Source: Lachnospiraceae bacterium (GTDB lineage: Bacteria; Bacillota; Clostridia; Lachnospirales; Lachnospiraceae). Taken from it: 21,406 nt of DNA. Shown piece after piece: positions 13,992-21,406 of this stretch. The DNA is taken from contig JAFOIS010000009.1 of NCBI GenBank assembly GCA_017420605.1, positions 1 to 21,406 of the forward strand, in the 5' to 3' direction. The stretch's first letter is position 1. Each line of letters begins with the position of its first letter. Below the pieces are notes generated by a model. It had not been told where the DNA came from. It saw nothing but the letters and a program-made list of their open reading frames with translations, and ran no database searches. The position numbers and the translations under genes were made by a program.

Positions 13992-14309
13992 TTACAGCAT
14001 TTCCCTGATAAACGCCTCAAAATCCTCCGGCCGCATCGCGCCGACCCGCTGCGCTGCAAGCGCGCCGTCCTTGAACAGCAGGAAATTCGGGATCGAGAAA
14101 ACGTTGAACGCGCGTACGGCGTCGCCGTCCTCGTCGACGTTCAGTTTATACACTTCGACCTGTCCCGCAAAGAGCGCCGCCATTTTGTCCACGACGGGGG
14201 ACATCATCTTGCACGGACCGCACCAGTCCGCATAGCAGTCCACAAGGACCGGGACCTTCGCTTCCGTAATGACCTTGTCAAATTCCGCACTGGTAAGCTG
14301 TTTCGCCAT
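13992..14309 (-). CDS. trxA: Thioredoxin
   Basis: A 105-residue classical thioredoxin, the cytoplasmic disulfide reductant that is recycled by thioredoxin reductase. The active site is WCGPCK (Trp29, Cys30, Cys33). The cis-proline loop is SIPN (Pro74), where most thioredoxins have IPT. The buried Asp that assists the thiol is present in VLVDCYADW (Asp24). An extra Cys25 lies next to it, which is uncommon. Length is normal. The ATG has AAAGGAGGT five bases upstream. It follows trmB by 21 bases, so the two are probably co-transcribed, and it ends at two terminators. Other thioredoxin-fold proteins with this motif exist, but the full match and size favour TrxA. Confidence 0.95.
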   Translation of the reverse strand: MAKQLTSAEFDKVITEAKVPVLVDCYADWCGPCKMMSPVVDKMAALFAGQVEVYKLNVDEDGDAVRAFNVFSIPNFLLFKDGALAAQRVGAMRPEDFEAFIREML

Positions 14310-14330
14310 AGGTGACCTCCTTTTATGATC

Positions 14331-15014
14331 TTATACCTTCTCCTGCATCATACCGCCTTCCCGGACCGCCGTCAACTTGCATATCCGGCTGCCGAGAAGG
14401 GAGAATTTCCGCTCGTATTCCGTCATGACGTTGCCTTCGGAAAGCACCGGGTCCCTGTGAAGATCCCGGGTCACGTCCGTGAGCGTCCAGCCGGGCGTCT
14501 CCCCGATCTCTTCAAGTGAGAAATCGAAAAGCGCTTCGTTGTCCGTCTTGAATTCGAGCCGCCCGCCCTTCTTCAGGAACTTTTCATAGACCGCAAGGAA
14601 CTCCCGCGAGGTGAGGCGCCGCTTGTGATGCCTTGCCTTCGGCCACGGGTCCGAAAAGTTGAGATACAGCACGTCGACGCTCTCCGGCGCAAGGTGCATC
14701 GGCAGAAGACCTGCGTCGACGCAGTAGAAGCGGACGTTGTCCGGCGCCGTGCCCGCCTCGTCCAGCTCCTCCATTTTCCGGATCGCCTTGAAAAGCACCG
14801 ATTCATAACGCTCGACGCCGAGGAACCCCGTTTCCGGATGCTGCGCGGCCATTCCGAGGATAAAACCGCCCTTGCCCATCCCGATCTCGACCGCAAGCGG
14901 CAGGTTCCGTCCGAAAAGCGTCTCCGAAGTCAGTATCTCGTCCATGTCCGGATGGATAACGTATCCGCTCTCCGCAACGACGCCCTTTGCTTCCGGAATA
15001 TTCCGAAGTCTCAT
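14331..15014 (-). CDS. trmB: tRNA (guanine-N7-)-methyltransferase TrmB
   Basis: A 227-residue S-adenosylmethionine-dependent enzyme that makes m7G46 in the variable loop of tRNAs. The SAM-binding motif is VEIGMGKGGF (42-51). The family hallmark NFSDPWPKARHHKRRL (119-134) holds the catalytic Asp and the basic patch for tRNA. Near the C-terminus TEYERKF is the usual TrmB ending. The start at 15014 (MRLRNIP) has GGGAGG upstream and gives the expected length. An upstream in-frame ATG would add 36 unrelated residues. The tRNA-Lys in this window carries G at the central variable-loop position, so it could be a substrate. It is the first gene before trxA, with a 298-base leader region holding DnaA boxes. 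Confidence 0.95.
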   Translation of the reverse strand: MRLRNIPEAKGVVAESGYVIHPDMDEILTSETLFGRNLPLAVEIGMGKGGFILGMAAQHPETGFLGVERYESVLFKAIRKMEELDEAGTAPDNVRFYCVDAGLLPMHLAPESVDVLYLNFSDPWPKARHHKRRLTSREFLAVYEKFLKKGGRLEFKTDNEALFDFSLEEIGETPGWTLTDVTRDLHRDPVLSEGNVMTEYERKFSLLGSRICKLTAVREGGMMQEKV

Positions 15015-15120
15015 AGATCCTCCCAAGCCGCCCGGCCCGCTCCCGAAGGCCTCTTCCGCACACGCTCTCCGGCGCGGCTTCATAAGGTCCGGCGCGGCAT
15101 TTTCGGCTTTTGTATAAAGC

Positions 15121-15143
15121 AACCGGCCGTATCCCGGCCGGTT
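15121..15143. other. 9-bp hairpin upstream of trmB
   Basis: AACCGGCCG (15121-15129) pairs perfectly with CGGCCGGTT (15135-15143) around a 5-base loop. On the minus strand it is followed by GCTTTATAC, a poor U-run. It could be a weak terminator for the lipoprotein gene transcript or a leader element of trmB. Its right edge touches the plus-strand TTGACA. Confidence 0.5.
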
Positions 15144-15171
15144 GACATAGTCTCCGCTGGCTGTGTATTTT
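15142..15171 (+). promoter_or_regulatory. Possible plus-strand promoter firing into the DnaA-box region
   Basis: A perfect TTGACA (15142-15147) with an 18-base spacer leads to TATTTT (15166-15171, 4 of 6). No plus-strand gene follows. A transcript would cross the DnaA boxes and run antisense to the lipoprotein gene. Confidence 0.35.
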
Positions 15172-15189
15172 ATTGAAACTTAACAGTGT

Positions 15190-15305
15190 TTATCCACTTT
15201 TGAAGACGCAAAACACCGCATATTTCCTACTTATACACGAATTTATCCACATTTTCCACCGTATTTTGTTCCGTTTTTATGTGAACCGATGATAAATGTG
15301 GATAA
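15190..15305. promoter_or_regulatory. Cluster of DnaA boxes
   Basis: Matches to the DnaA binding consensus TTATNCACA are TTATCCACT (15190-15198, 8 of 9), TTATACACG (15231-15239, 8 of 9), TTATCCACA (15243-15251, perfect) and TGTGGATAA (15297-15305, perfect on the minus strand). A weaker 7 of 9 site lies at 15252-15260. Bases 15161-15300 are about 34% G+C by hand count, far below the flanking genes. Together with the hairpin and promoters listed, this fills the 298-base gap between trmB and the lipoprotein gene. No coding region is seen here. Confidence 0.75.
15230..15258 (-). promoter_or_regulatory. Candidate promoter for trmB-trxA overlapping DnaA boxes
   Basis: On the minus strand TGGAAA (15253-15258, 4 of 6) and TATAAG (15230-15235, 5 of 6) are 17 bases apart. 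The DnaA box at 15231-15239 covers the -10, and the perfect box at 15243-15251 fills the spacer. Bound DnaA would therefore block this promoter. Confidence 0.4.
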
Positions 15306-15312
15306 CTTTATG

Positions 15313-16437
15313 TTACTGTCCGGACATCGCCGCGAGCTCTTCTTCACTCAGCTTGAAGAGGAAGAGATTCTTGTCGGTCAGGACGATCTTGCCGATCTCA
15401 TCGGCGTTCTTTTCGATCGCGGCCGCTTCCTTCCAGGCATTGAGGACCTCGTCGTAATGCTCGTTCTTCTTCGTCCGCAGCAGAGAAGCCTTCTTGGTCT
15501 CCGTTCTCTCCTCGTCGAAGACCTTGTCGAGACGCGCGATGTAATACTGCGAACCGTCCGTGTTCATAAACACTTCCGGATAGATCTCCCCTTCCGCAAG
15601 GCCTTTCGTCTTCTCAACGAGGGCCGCGCTGATCTCCGGCGTTTCGGCGTTCGTCGTATAGCCGACCACACCGCCGTTTATCTTCTCGCTGAACGGCGTC
15701 CCGAATTCCTTGAGGTCGAGCGTCGCGTTATCTTCACGCGCAAGGAGTTCGTCCAGCACCTGCTGCATCGTCGCCTTTACTTCTTCATCCGCCGCAGCGA
15801 TGGCTTCCGCGATCTTCTCGTCGTCCGCATCCGCGAGCGACGGATCTTCCGTCTGCACCGATTCCTTCGACGGGACCGTCATGGTCAGGAAGGAGATCGA
15901 CGTCTGCTGCGCCTCGTCGTCCGGGATCTCCGGATCGACTTCTTCGCCGATCGCCGCATGCATCTTTTCCTGGATCTTATAGAGCGTGAGGTTCTTCACG
16001 ACGTCTTCCTTCGAAGCGCCGATCTTGTCGCGGGTCTCCTTGTCGTTCGCGTCGATATACTGCTGCGCGACCGCATCGATCTCCGCTTTCTCCTCATCGG
16101 TGAGCGCGATGCCGTAATCCGCGGCGTGCCGGCTGATCACCACAAGGTTCGCCAGGTCGTCGGCGGTGCTGTCGACGATGCCCTGGCCGTAGGTCGTGCC
16201 GGCTTCTTCGTCGTAGATAACGTCATAATAACCGCCGCTCATATACTGGTTATAATAGGTATACATCATGGCCGCCTGGTAATGGGCGTCAAAGGAGATC
16301 TGCCCGAGGGAGATGCTCTCGCCGTCTACCGTGACAGCCGTTTTCGTTCCGTCGATCCTGCTGCCGCAGCCCGCCATACCGAGTGTCAGGGAAAGCGCGA
16401 GGATAAGGACCGCCGCTTTCCGGATCCAATGCTTCAT
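15313..16437 (-). CDS. SurA/PrsA-like foldase lipoprotein (peptidylprolyl isomerase family)
   Basis: A 374-residue secreted lipoprotein. Residues 1-23 are a signal peptide with the lipobox MAGC, and Cys24 is the expected lipidation site. The mature part is acidic and mostly helical, with a SurA_N-like helical chaperone segment (about 100-170). A C-terminal stretch containing EFGTPFSEKINGGVVGY resembles the end of a parvulin rotamase domain. Such proteins help exported proteins fold outside the membrane. I do not see all parvulin signature residues, so isomerase activity is uncertain. The start at 16437 (MKHWIRK) was chosen because it begins the signal peptide and has GGAGG about 12 bases upstream. 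A longer ORF from 16539 would run through the promoter. It is downstream of mfd in the same direction, with its own promoter. Confidence 0.75.
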   Translation of the reverse strand: MKHWIRKAAVLILALSLTLGMAGCGSRIDGTKTAVTVDGESISLGQISFDAHYQAAMMYTYYNQYMSGGYYDVIYDEEAGTTYGQGIVDSTADDLANLVVISRHAADYGIALTDEEKAEIDAVAQQYIDANDKETRDKIGASKEDVVKNLTLYKIQEKMHAAIGEEVDPEIPDDEAQQTSISFLTMTVPSKESVQTEDPSLADADDEKIAEAIAAADEEVKATMQQVLDELLAREDNATLDLKEFGTPFSEKINGGVVGYTTNAETPEISAALVEKTKGLAEGEIYPEVFMNTDGSQYYIARLDKVFDEERTETKKASLLRTKKNEHYDEVLNAWKEAAAIEKNADEIGKIVLTDKNLFLFKLSEEELAAMSGQ

Positions 16438-16510
16438 TTCTGTTGTTCCTCCTTCATCCCGCCCGGCCCCAGGGGCACGCGGCAGGGTCTCTTCTGAAAC
16501 CTGAATGTTA

Positions 16511-16539
16511 ATTATAACGCCTAAATCATATGCCTGCAA
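16511..16539 (-). promoter_or_regulatory. Promoter of the foldase lipoprotein gene, inside the mfd 3' end
   Basis: A perfect TATAAT (16511-16516) has TTGCAG (16534-16539, 3 of 6) 17 bases upstream on the minus strand. The -35 lies within the last codons of mfd. Transcription would begin near 16504, leaving a leader of about 67 bases, so the lipoprotein can be expressed apart from mfd. Confidence 0.7.
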
Positions 16540-19500
16540 GTTCCATGGAAAATGTTTTCAGCACCTTTACCGTCTCTTCCATGGTTTCTTTCGGCTTCAT
16601 CAGGAAAAATGAACCCGTCTTGTACCGTTTGAACTTGATATCCCCGCGGAAATGCATGAGCACGTCCGGAAGCTTTACCGGATCGAACGCAGGCTGCGGA
16701 TGGATCGCCATCGCGACCTCCCCGTCCCGGATCTTCATTTCCGTAATGGACGCTTTATGCGCCCACGCCTTAAGGTCCGCCACGAGCAGCAGATTTCTCG
16801 CGGGCCTCGGCAGTTCGCCGAACCGGTCGATGAGCTCGTCCGTCATATCGTCCATATCGGCGTCGCTCTCGATCATCGCGATCCGCTTGTAGGCGTCGAG
16901 TTTCTGATACTGGTCGGCGATATAATCCGGCGGCAGATACGCGTCGATCGGCAGGTCTACGAGCGTCTCGAAGTCTTCCTCCTTCGTCTCCTCGCCTTTT
17001 TCGACCGCCACGGCCTTTGCGAGCATCTTGCAGTAAAGGTCGTAGCCCACCGCGTCCATATGGCCGTGCTGCTCCGCGCCCAGAAGGTTTCCCGCGCCGC
17101 GGATCTCGAGGTCGCGCATGGCGATCTTGATGCCCGCGCCAAGCTCCGTGAACTCCCGGATCGCGGCAAGCCGCTTTTCGGCGATCTCCCGGAGGACCTT
17201 GTCCCGCCGGTACATGAGGAACGCGTACGCGGTCCGGTTCGACCGTCCGACGCGGCCCCGCAGCTGATAGAGCTGCGCCAGTCCCAGCCGGTCGGCGTCC
17301 TGGATCAGGATCGTGTTGACGTTCGGGATATCCAGCCCGCTCTCGATGATCGTCGTCGCGACCAGCACGTCGATCTCGCCGTTGATGAAATCGACCATGA
17401 CCTTCTCGAGTTCGGCCTCCGCCATCTGGCCGTCCGCGTATTCCACCACGGCCTCCGGCACGAGGCTCCGGATGCGGCGCGCCACGTCCGCGATGTCCGC
17501 GACGCGGTTATAAACGTAATAGACCTGGCCGTCGCGGGCCATTTCCCGGCAGATCGCCTCGCGGACGATCTCCTCGTTATATTCGCATACGTAGGTCTGG
17601 ACCGGCACGCGGTCCTGCGGCGCCTCTTCGAGCACGCTCATGTCCCGGATCCCCACCAGCGACATGTGGAGCGTCCGCGGGATCGGCGTGGCCGTGAGCG
17701 TCAGCACGTCCACGTTCTGCCGGAGCTGTTTGATCTTCTCCTTGTGCGTGACCCCGAAACGCTGCTCCTCGTCGATGACAAGAAGGCCGAGGTCCTTGTA
17801 TTTCACGTCCTTCGAAAGCAGCCGGTGCGTCCCGATGACGACGTCCACCTGCCCCTTTGCAAGATCCGCGATCGTCTTTTCCTGCTGCCTGGGCGTCCGG
17901 AAGCGGCAGAGCAGATCCACCCGGACCGGGAAATCCATCATCCGCTGCGTGAACGTATTGTAATGCTGCTGCGCGAGCACCGTCGTCGGCACAAGGAACG
18001 CGACCTGCTTGTTTTCCTGCACCGCCTTGAACGCCGCGCGGAGCGCGATCTCCGTCTTGCCGTAGCCGACGTCGCCGCAGATGAGGCGGTCCATGATCTT
18101 TTTGCTTTCCATGTCGCGCTTGACGTCTTCGATCGCCGTCAGCTGGTCCTCGGTCTCCTCATAGGGGAAAAGTTCCTCGAACTCCTTCTGCCAGACGGTG
18201 TCCGGGCCGTACACGAAGCCGTTCCGCTTCTCCCGCGCCGCATACAGCAGCACGAGCTCCCGCGCGATCTGGTGTACCGCCGTTTCCACGCGGGCCTTCG
18301 TGCGGTTCCACTCCTGGGTGCCGAGCTTATTGAGCCGCACCTTCTTTTCGGTGTCCGCCGCCGCGTATTTCTGCAGCGTGTCGAGCTGCGTCGCGAGCAC
18401 GTAGAGATTGCTGCCGTCGTATTCGATCTTGATATAGTCCCGGAGGACGCCGAGCGCCTTCATCTGGACCGTCCCGCGATAAATGCCGAGGCCGTGCGTC
18501 TCGTGCACGACGTAATCGCCGACTGAAAGTTCCGCAAACGAGGAAATGCGTTTGCCCGTATATTTTTTCGCCTTCTTCCGCGGCCGTTTCCTGCCGAAGA
18601 TATCCTTCTCGGAAATGAGGACAAAACGGGAGAGCGGATACTCGAAGCCGCGCGTTGCATAGCCTGCCGCCACCAGGACTTCTCCCTTAAGGAGGACCCG
18701 GTCGGTATCCTCGGTATAAAACGCGTGCAGACCCGCTTCCCGGAGATCCTCCGCAAGGCGCATCGCCCTCGTGCGGGAGGCGGAAAGGAGCACCGCGCGG
18801 TACCCCGCCTTTTCATAGCGCATAAGGTCCTGCACGAGAAAATCAAAGCTGTTGTTATAGGACGCGACCGCCTGGCAGGTCACGGAAAAGGACGCCCGTA
18901 CGTTCCACGTCCCCTTCGCCGCCTCGAGCGCGCACAGCGCGACGCAGCGCAGGCCGTTCAGAATGGAGACGATCTCCTCCGCGCCGAAGATCTCCGGCAC
19001 TTCCTCCGCCCGGTACGTACCCTGACGGATCCGGTTCTCGACGCTTTCCCGGAATTCATCCTCCGTCGCGTGCGCGCAGTCGACGAGCCGGTTCGGGTCG
19101 TCGAGCACAAACAGCGAATCCTCCCCTTTGAAATAGGAGAGAAGGGTGTCCTTCGCCTGCGCTTCCTCGGTCGCCGGATAGATCACCGCCTCGGTCAGCG
19201 TCTCGCTGGAACGCTGGCTCTCCGGCTCAAACGAGCGGATCCCGTCCACCGTATCGCCGAATAGCTCGATCCGGTACGGCATTTCCTGCGTCATCGACCA
19301 TACGTCGAAAATATCGCCGCGGATCGAAAACTGGCCCGGATTCTCCACCTGGGGCACGCGTTCGTAGCCGACCTTCGTAAGGCGTTCCGCCTCCTTCGCA
19401 AGATCGAGCTCCTCGTCCGGGAAAATGACCTCCGTCGACGCGTCGAACACGGCGCGCGGCGTGATTTTGTCCATGAGCGCCGGGACCGGCAGAACAATAG

Positions 19501-19840
19501 ACGCGGCCGGATCGGCGATCACGCCGCGGATCGCCGCGATGCGCTCCGCCGAGAGCAGGGAGCTGCGAACGTCCGCCTGGTAAAAGAGCAGATCCTTTGC
19601 CGGATAGTAATAGGTATTCGGGCAATAGAATCGGAGGTCCTCGTAAAACGAGCGCGCCTTGAGGTCGTTTTCACAGATGACGACGCACCGCTTCCCGCCG
19701 GAGAGCGCAAAAGCGAGGTTCGCCTTCTGCGACTCGACGCAGCCGGACACCATGAGGATCCCTTTATTCTTTTTCAGTTTTTCCGCGATATTCTGGAACT
19801 CCGCCTGGCTTTCCAGGGGTTCGAGATAGGTTTTATACAT
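16526..19840 (-). CDS. mfd: Transcription-repair coupling factor Mfd
   Basis: A 1104-residue ATP-dependent DNA translocase that pushes stalled RNA polymerase off damaged DNA and recruits UvrA. The order is typical. An N-terminal UvrB-like part (1-340) includes RGDIFDVW (174-181). The CarD-like RNA polymerase interaction domain (about 436-500) has [13 protein letters not shown]. The RecG-like motor has Walker [10 protein letters not shown] (589-597), DEEQ (690-693), TATPIPRT (716-723) and a late [14 protein letters not shown] motif VI. The C-terminal autoinhibitory TRCF domain is complete, and length is normal for Bacillota. The ATG lies within the last codons of pth (8-base overlap), with AAGGAA as ribosome site, so the two are translationally coupled. 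The pth-mfd order is the one known in B. subtilis. Confidence 0.97.
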   Translation of the reverse strand: MYKTYLEPLESQAEFQNIAEKLKKNKGILMVSGCVESQKANLAFALSGGKRCVVICENDLKARSFYEDLRFYCPNTYYYPAKDLLFYQADVRSSLLSAERIAAIRGVIADPAASIVLPVPALMDKITPRAVFDASTEVIFPDEELDLAKEAERLTKVGYERVPQVENPGQFSIRGDIFDVWSMTQEMPYRIELFGDTVDGIRSFEPESQRSSETLTEAVIYPATEEAQAKDTLLSYFKGEDSLFVLDDPNRLVDCAHATEDEFRESVENRIRQGTYRAEEVPEIFGAEEIVSILNGLRCVALCALEAAKGTWNVRASFSVTCQAVASYNNSFDFLVQDLMRYEKAGYRAVLLSASRTRAMRLAEDLREAGLHAFYTEDTDRVLLKGEVLVAAGYATRGFEYPLSRFVLISEKDIFGRKRPRKKAKKYTGKRISSFAELSVGDYVVHETHGLGIYRGTVQMKALGVLRDYIKIEYDGSNLYVLATQLDTLQKYAAADTEKKVRLNKLGTQEWNRTKARVETAVHQIARELVLLYAAREKRNGFVYGPDTVWQKEFEELFPYEETEDQLTAIEDVKRDMESKKIMDRLICGDVGYGKTEIALRAAFKAVQENKQVAFLVPTTVLAQQHYNTFTQRMMDFPVRVDLLCRFRTPRQQEKTIADLAKGQVDVVIGTHRLLSKDVKYKDLGLLVIDEEQRFGVTHKEKIKQLRQNVDVLTLTATPIPRTLHMSLVGIRDMSVLEEAPQDRVPVQTYVCEYNEEIVREAICREMARDGQVYYVYNRVADIADVARRIRSLVPEAVVEYADGQMAEAELEKVMVDFINGEIDVLVATTIIESGLDIPNVNTILIQDADRLGLAQLYQLRGRVGRSNRTAYAFLMYRRDKVLREIAEKRLAAIREFTELGAGIKIAMRDLEIRGAGNLLGAEQHGHMDAVGYDLYCKMLAKAVAVEKGEETKEEDFETLVDLPIDAYLPPDYIADQYQKLDAYKRIAMIESDADMDDMTDELIDRFGELPRPARNLLLVADLKAWAHKASITEMKIRDGEVAMAIHPQPAFDPVKLPDVLMHFRGDIKFKRYKTGSFFLMKPKETMEETVKVLKTFSMELAGI

Positions 19841-20417
19841 TTCTGCGTTCCTTCGCAGTATTGTACCGGTTCATGGCTTTGTCGACGCCGTCCGTGATGA
19901 TCGACGCGGCGGCCTTCGCGGCCGTCTTCTCCGCCTCTTCGATCGCGGTCTTATCAGGCCCTGTGATCTTCGCGAGCACGTGGTCCGCCAGATCCCAGCC
20001 CTCCGGCTTGTCGCCGACGCCGACGCGGATGCGTATAAAATCCTGTGTGCCGAGATGCAGAATGATGTTCTCGAGCCCGTTGTGGCTCCCCGCGCTCCCT
20101 TTTTTGCGGATGCGCAGATGTCCCGCCGGGATCGCGATATCGTCGCAGATCACGATCAGCTCCTTCGTCGGGTCGACCTTATAGAAATCGCAGACCGCGC
20201 GCACCGCCTCGCCCGAAAGATTCATATAGGTAAGCGGCTTTACGCAAAGGACCTTTTCCCCGCCGACCGTTCCTTTTCCGATCATGGCGCGGAACTTCAC
20301 CTGCGGCCCGTCGATATGATGCTCCTCGATAAACGCGTCCACCGTACGGAACCCCGCGTTGTGGCGCGTTTCCGCGTATTCCCTTCCCGGATTGCCCAAA
20401 CCGACTATGACGTACAT
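19833..20417 (-). CDS. pth: Peptidyl-tRNA hydrolase
   Basis: A 194-residue esterase that releases tRNA from prematurely dropped peptidyl-tRNA. This activity is essential in most bacteria; in Bacillus the gene is also called spoVC. Residues matching the E. coli active site are Asn9 in GLGNPG, His19 (catalytic) in TRHNAGF, Asn66 in TYMNLSG, Asp92/Asp93 in ICDDI, and Asn113 in SHNGL. Length is normal. The start at 20417 (MYVIVGLGN) is the family N-terminus. Its A overlaps the last base of the upstream P-type ATPase stop codon (TAATG arrangement), and the ribosome site (GGGGGAAA) is only moderate, so coupling to the upstream gene is likely. The 3' end overlaps mfd by 8 bases. Confidence 0.97.
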   Translation of the reverse strand: MYVIVGLGNPGREYAETRHNAGFRTVDAFIEEHHIDGPQVKFRAMIGKGTVGGEKVLCVKPLTYMNLSGEAVRAVCDFYKVDPTKELIVICDDIAIPAGHLRIRKKGSAGSHNGLENIILHLGTQDFIRIRVGVGDKPEGWDLADHVLAKITGPDKTAIEEAEKTAAKAAASIITDGVDKAMNRYNTAKERRNV

Positions 20418-21406
20418 TATTTCCCCCGGAAGAACCACTTCACAAACTTATTCGTCAGCCTCGAATACCAGTAGATCAGCATCGCCGCCAGCACCGCGAG
20501 CGGGATGAGCAGCAGCGACCAGCCCATCCAGAGCGTATGGATATCGTAGAACCCCGGCAGAAACAGGATCGCGAGCAGCATCACGACCCCCGCGAGCGCC
20601 GTCACGAGCTTGTGATACCCGTTCATCGGCGAGCATACCTGCGCCACGGTAAACAGGCCGACAAGGCCGCCGAGCACGAGCGTGAACGTTGAATAGACCT
20701 CCGGATTCCAGCCGAACATCTCGTTGAGGAACTGCACGAGCAGCATCATCGTCACCATCGTGAACGCGCCGGGCGCCGCCACCTTCAGCACGTGCTTGAG
20801 GAATCCGCCGCCGGGCAGGTTCTCCTGCTGCTCGAGCGTAAGAAGGAAGCTCGGAAGGCCGATGCAGGCCACGTTGATGAGCCCCATCTGCAGCGTCGTG
20901 AACGGATAGCGGCGCTTCAGCAGAATGTAAATGAACACAAGGATCACCGAATAGATCGTTTTCGTCAGATACAGGGAACTGACGCGCTCGATATTGGAAA
21001 TGATCTCGCGGCCTTCCTTCACGATGCTCTTCATGGACGTAAAGTCGGAATCGAGCAGCACGATGTGCGCGGAATGCTTGGCAGCTTCCGACCCGGCCGC
21101 CATCGCGATGCCGCAGTCCGCGTCCTTGATCGCGAGCACGTCGTTGACGCCGTCGCCGACCATCGCGACCGTCTTGCCGCTTTCCTGCCAGGCCCGGACG
21201 AACGCCTGCTTCTGCTCCGGTTTCACGCGTCCGAAAATGTTGTACTTGCGGATCTCCTTCTTCAGCAGCGCCGGGTCCGCCGGCAGCGTCGACGCGTCCA
21301 CATATTTATCCGCGCCGGAAACGCCCGCCTTTTTCGCGACCGTGGAGACCGTCACCGGGTTGTCGCCGGAAATGACCTTCACCGACACGCCGTTATCCGC
21401 GAAGTA
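20417..21406 (-). CDS. P-type cation-transporting ATPase, C-terminal part (5' end outside the window)
   Basis: The frame is open to the window edge. About 329 residues remain of a protein usually 750-900 long, so the actuator domain and the phosphorylated DKTGT motif lie outside. What is visible is the end of the P domain, with ISGDNPVTV, FGRVKPEQK and the hinge motif MVGDGVNDVLAIKDADCGIAM. Six or so hydrophobic helices follow to the C-terminus, which ends in a basic FVKWFFRGK tail. No HMA or Cys-Pro-Cys motif is seen in this part, which argues against a copper/heavy-metal P1B pump. The overall character is closer to the MgtA/CtpE-like group, where calcium or magnesium are possible substrates, but the ion cannot be decided. 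The gene overlaps pth by one base and may be the first or an early gene of the pth-mfd unit. Confidence 0.9.
   Translation of the reverse strand, partial: YFADNGVSVKVISGDNPVTVSTVAKKAGVSGADKYVDASTLPADPALLKKEIRKYNIFGRVKPEQKQAFVRAWQESGKTVAMVGDGVNDVLAIKDADCGIAMAAGSEAAKHSAHIVLLDSDFTSMKSIVKEGREIISNIERVSSLYLTKTIYSVILVFIYILLKRRYPFTTLQMGLINVACIGLPSFLLTLEQQENLPGGGFLKHVLKVAAPGAFTMVTMMLLVQFLNEMFGWNPEVYSTFTLVLGGLVGLFTVAQVCSPMNGYHKLVTALAGVVMLLAILFLPGFYDIHTLWMGWSLLLIPLAVLAAMLIYWYSRLTNKFVKWFFRGK

Noticed and set aside
15015..15122. Longer N-terminus of TrmB (36 extra residues)
   Set aside because: The added part is Gly/Arg-rich and unlike TrmB. GGGAGG lies directly before the ATG at 15014.
15015..15312. This gap as the main chromosomal oriC
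   Set aside because: DnaA boxes and AT-richness fit, but no origin-associated genes are nearby and gene orientation does not switch here. Kept only as a DnaA-box cluster.
16438..16539. Longer N-terminus of the foldase lipoprotein
   Set aside because: It would bury the signal peptide, and it covers the promoter and the ribosome site.

Overview
The window looks like a chromosomal segment of a GC-rich Gram-positive bacterium, probably a gut-type Clostridia (Bacillota). The evidence is strong AGGAGG-type ribosome sites, SurA/PrsA-like and sugar-binding lipoproteins with lipoboxes, Lpl/Ytc-type permeases, a YesS/YtdP-like membrane AraC regulator, and a tRNA gene without an encoded CCA. I cannot name the species. 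No phage, IS, CRISPR or rRNA is visible.

Layout. (1) Bases 1-1704, plus strand: the 3' part of hflX (ribosome-associated GTPase), then a TIM-barrel sugar phosphate isomerase-like gene. They face an amidohydrolase gene across a shared hairpin terminator. (2) 1788-4152, minus: an amidohydrolase and an M20 metallopeptidase in tandem. (3) 4265-4481, minus: tRNA-Lys(CTT) with its own consensus promoter and terminator. (4) 4565-13752, minus: a carbohydrate-uptake locus. In transcription order it holds a Gfo/Idh/MocA-family protein, two Lpl-type permeases, a large solute-binding lipoprotein, a terminator, a transmembrane AraC-family sensor-regulator, and two tandem paralogs of the glucosamine-6-phosphate deaminase fold. 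No transport ATPase and no glycoside hydrolase is present, so import probably uses a shared ATPase encoded elsewhere. (5) 13887-15014, minus: trmB then trxA, ending in two tandem terminators. (6) 15015-15312: an AT-rich intergenic stretch carrying a cluster of DnaA boxes. (7) 15313-21406, minus: a P-type cation ATPase (3' part), pth, mfd and a SurA/PrsA-like lipoprotein. The first three are tightly overlapped; the lipoprotein has its own promoter.

How it fits together. Region 4 reads as a regulated system for an unidentified sugar. The membrane sensor would detect the sugar or a derivative outside the cell and activate transcription. The lipoprotein and permeases would import it, and the Gfo/Idh protein plus the two NagB-like proteins would process it. 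Both NagB-like proteins lack residues essential in classical NagB, and the second has lost all three key positions, so their chemistry or role is open. The other standout is the DnaA-box cluster. It contains two perfect and two near-perfect 9-mers within 116 bp, overlaps a predicted trmB-trxA promoter, and lies far from any recognisable replication-origin gene.
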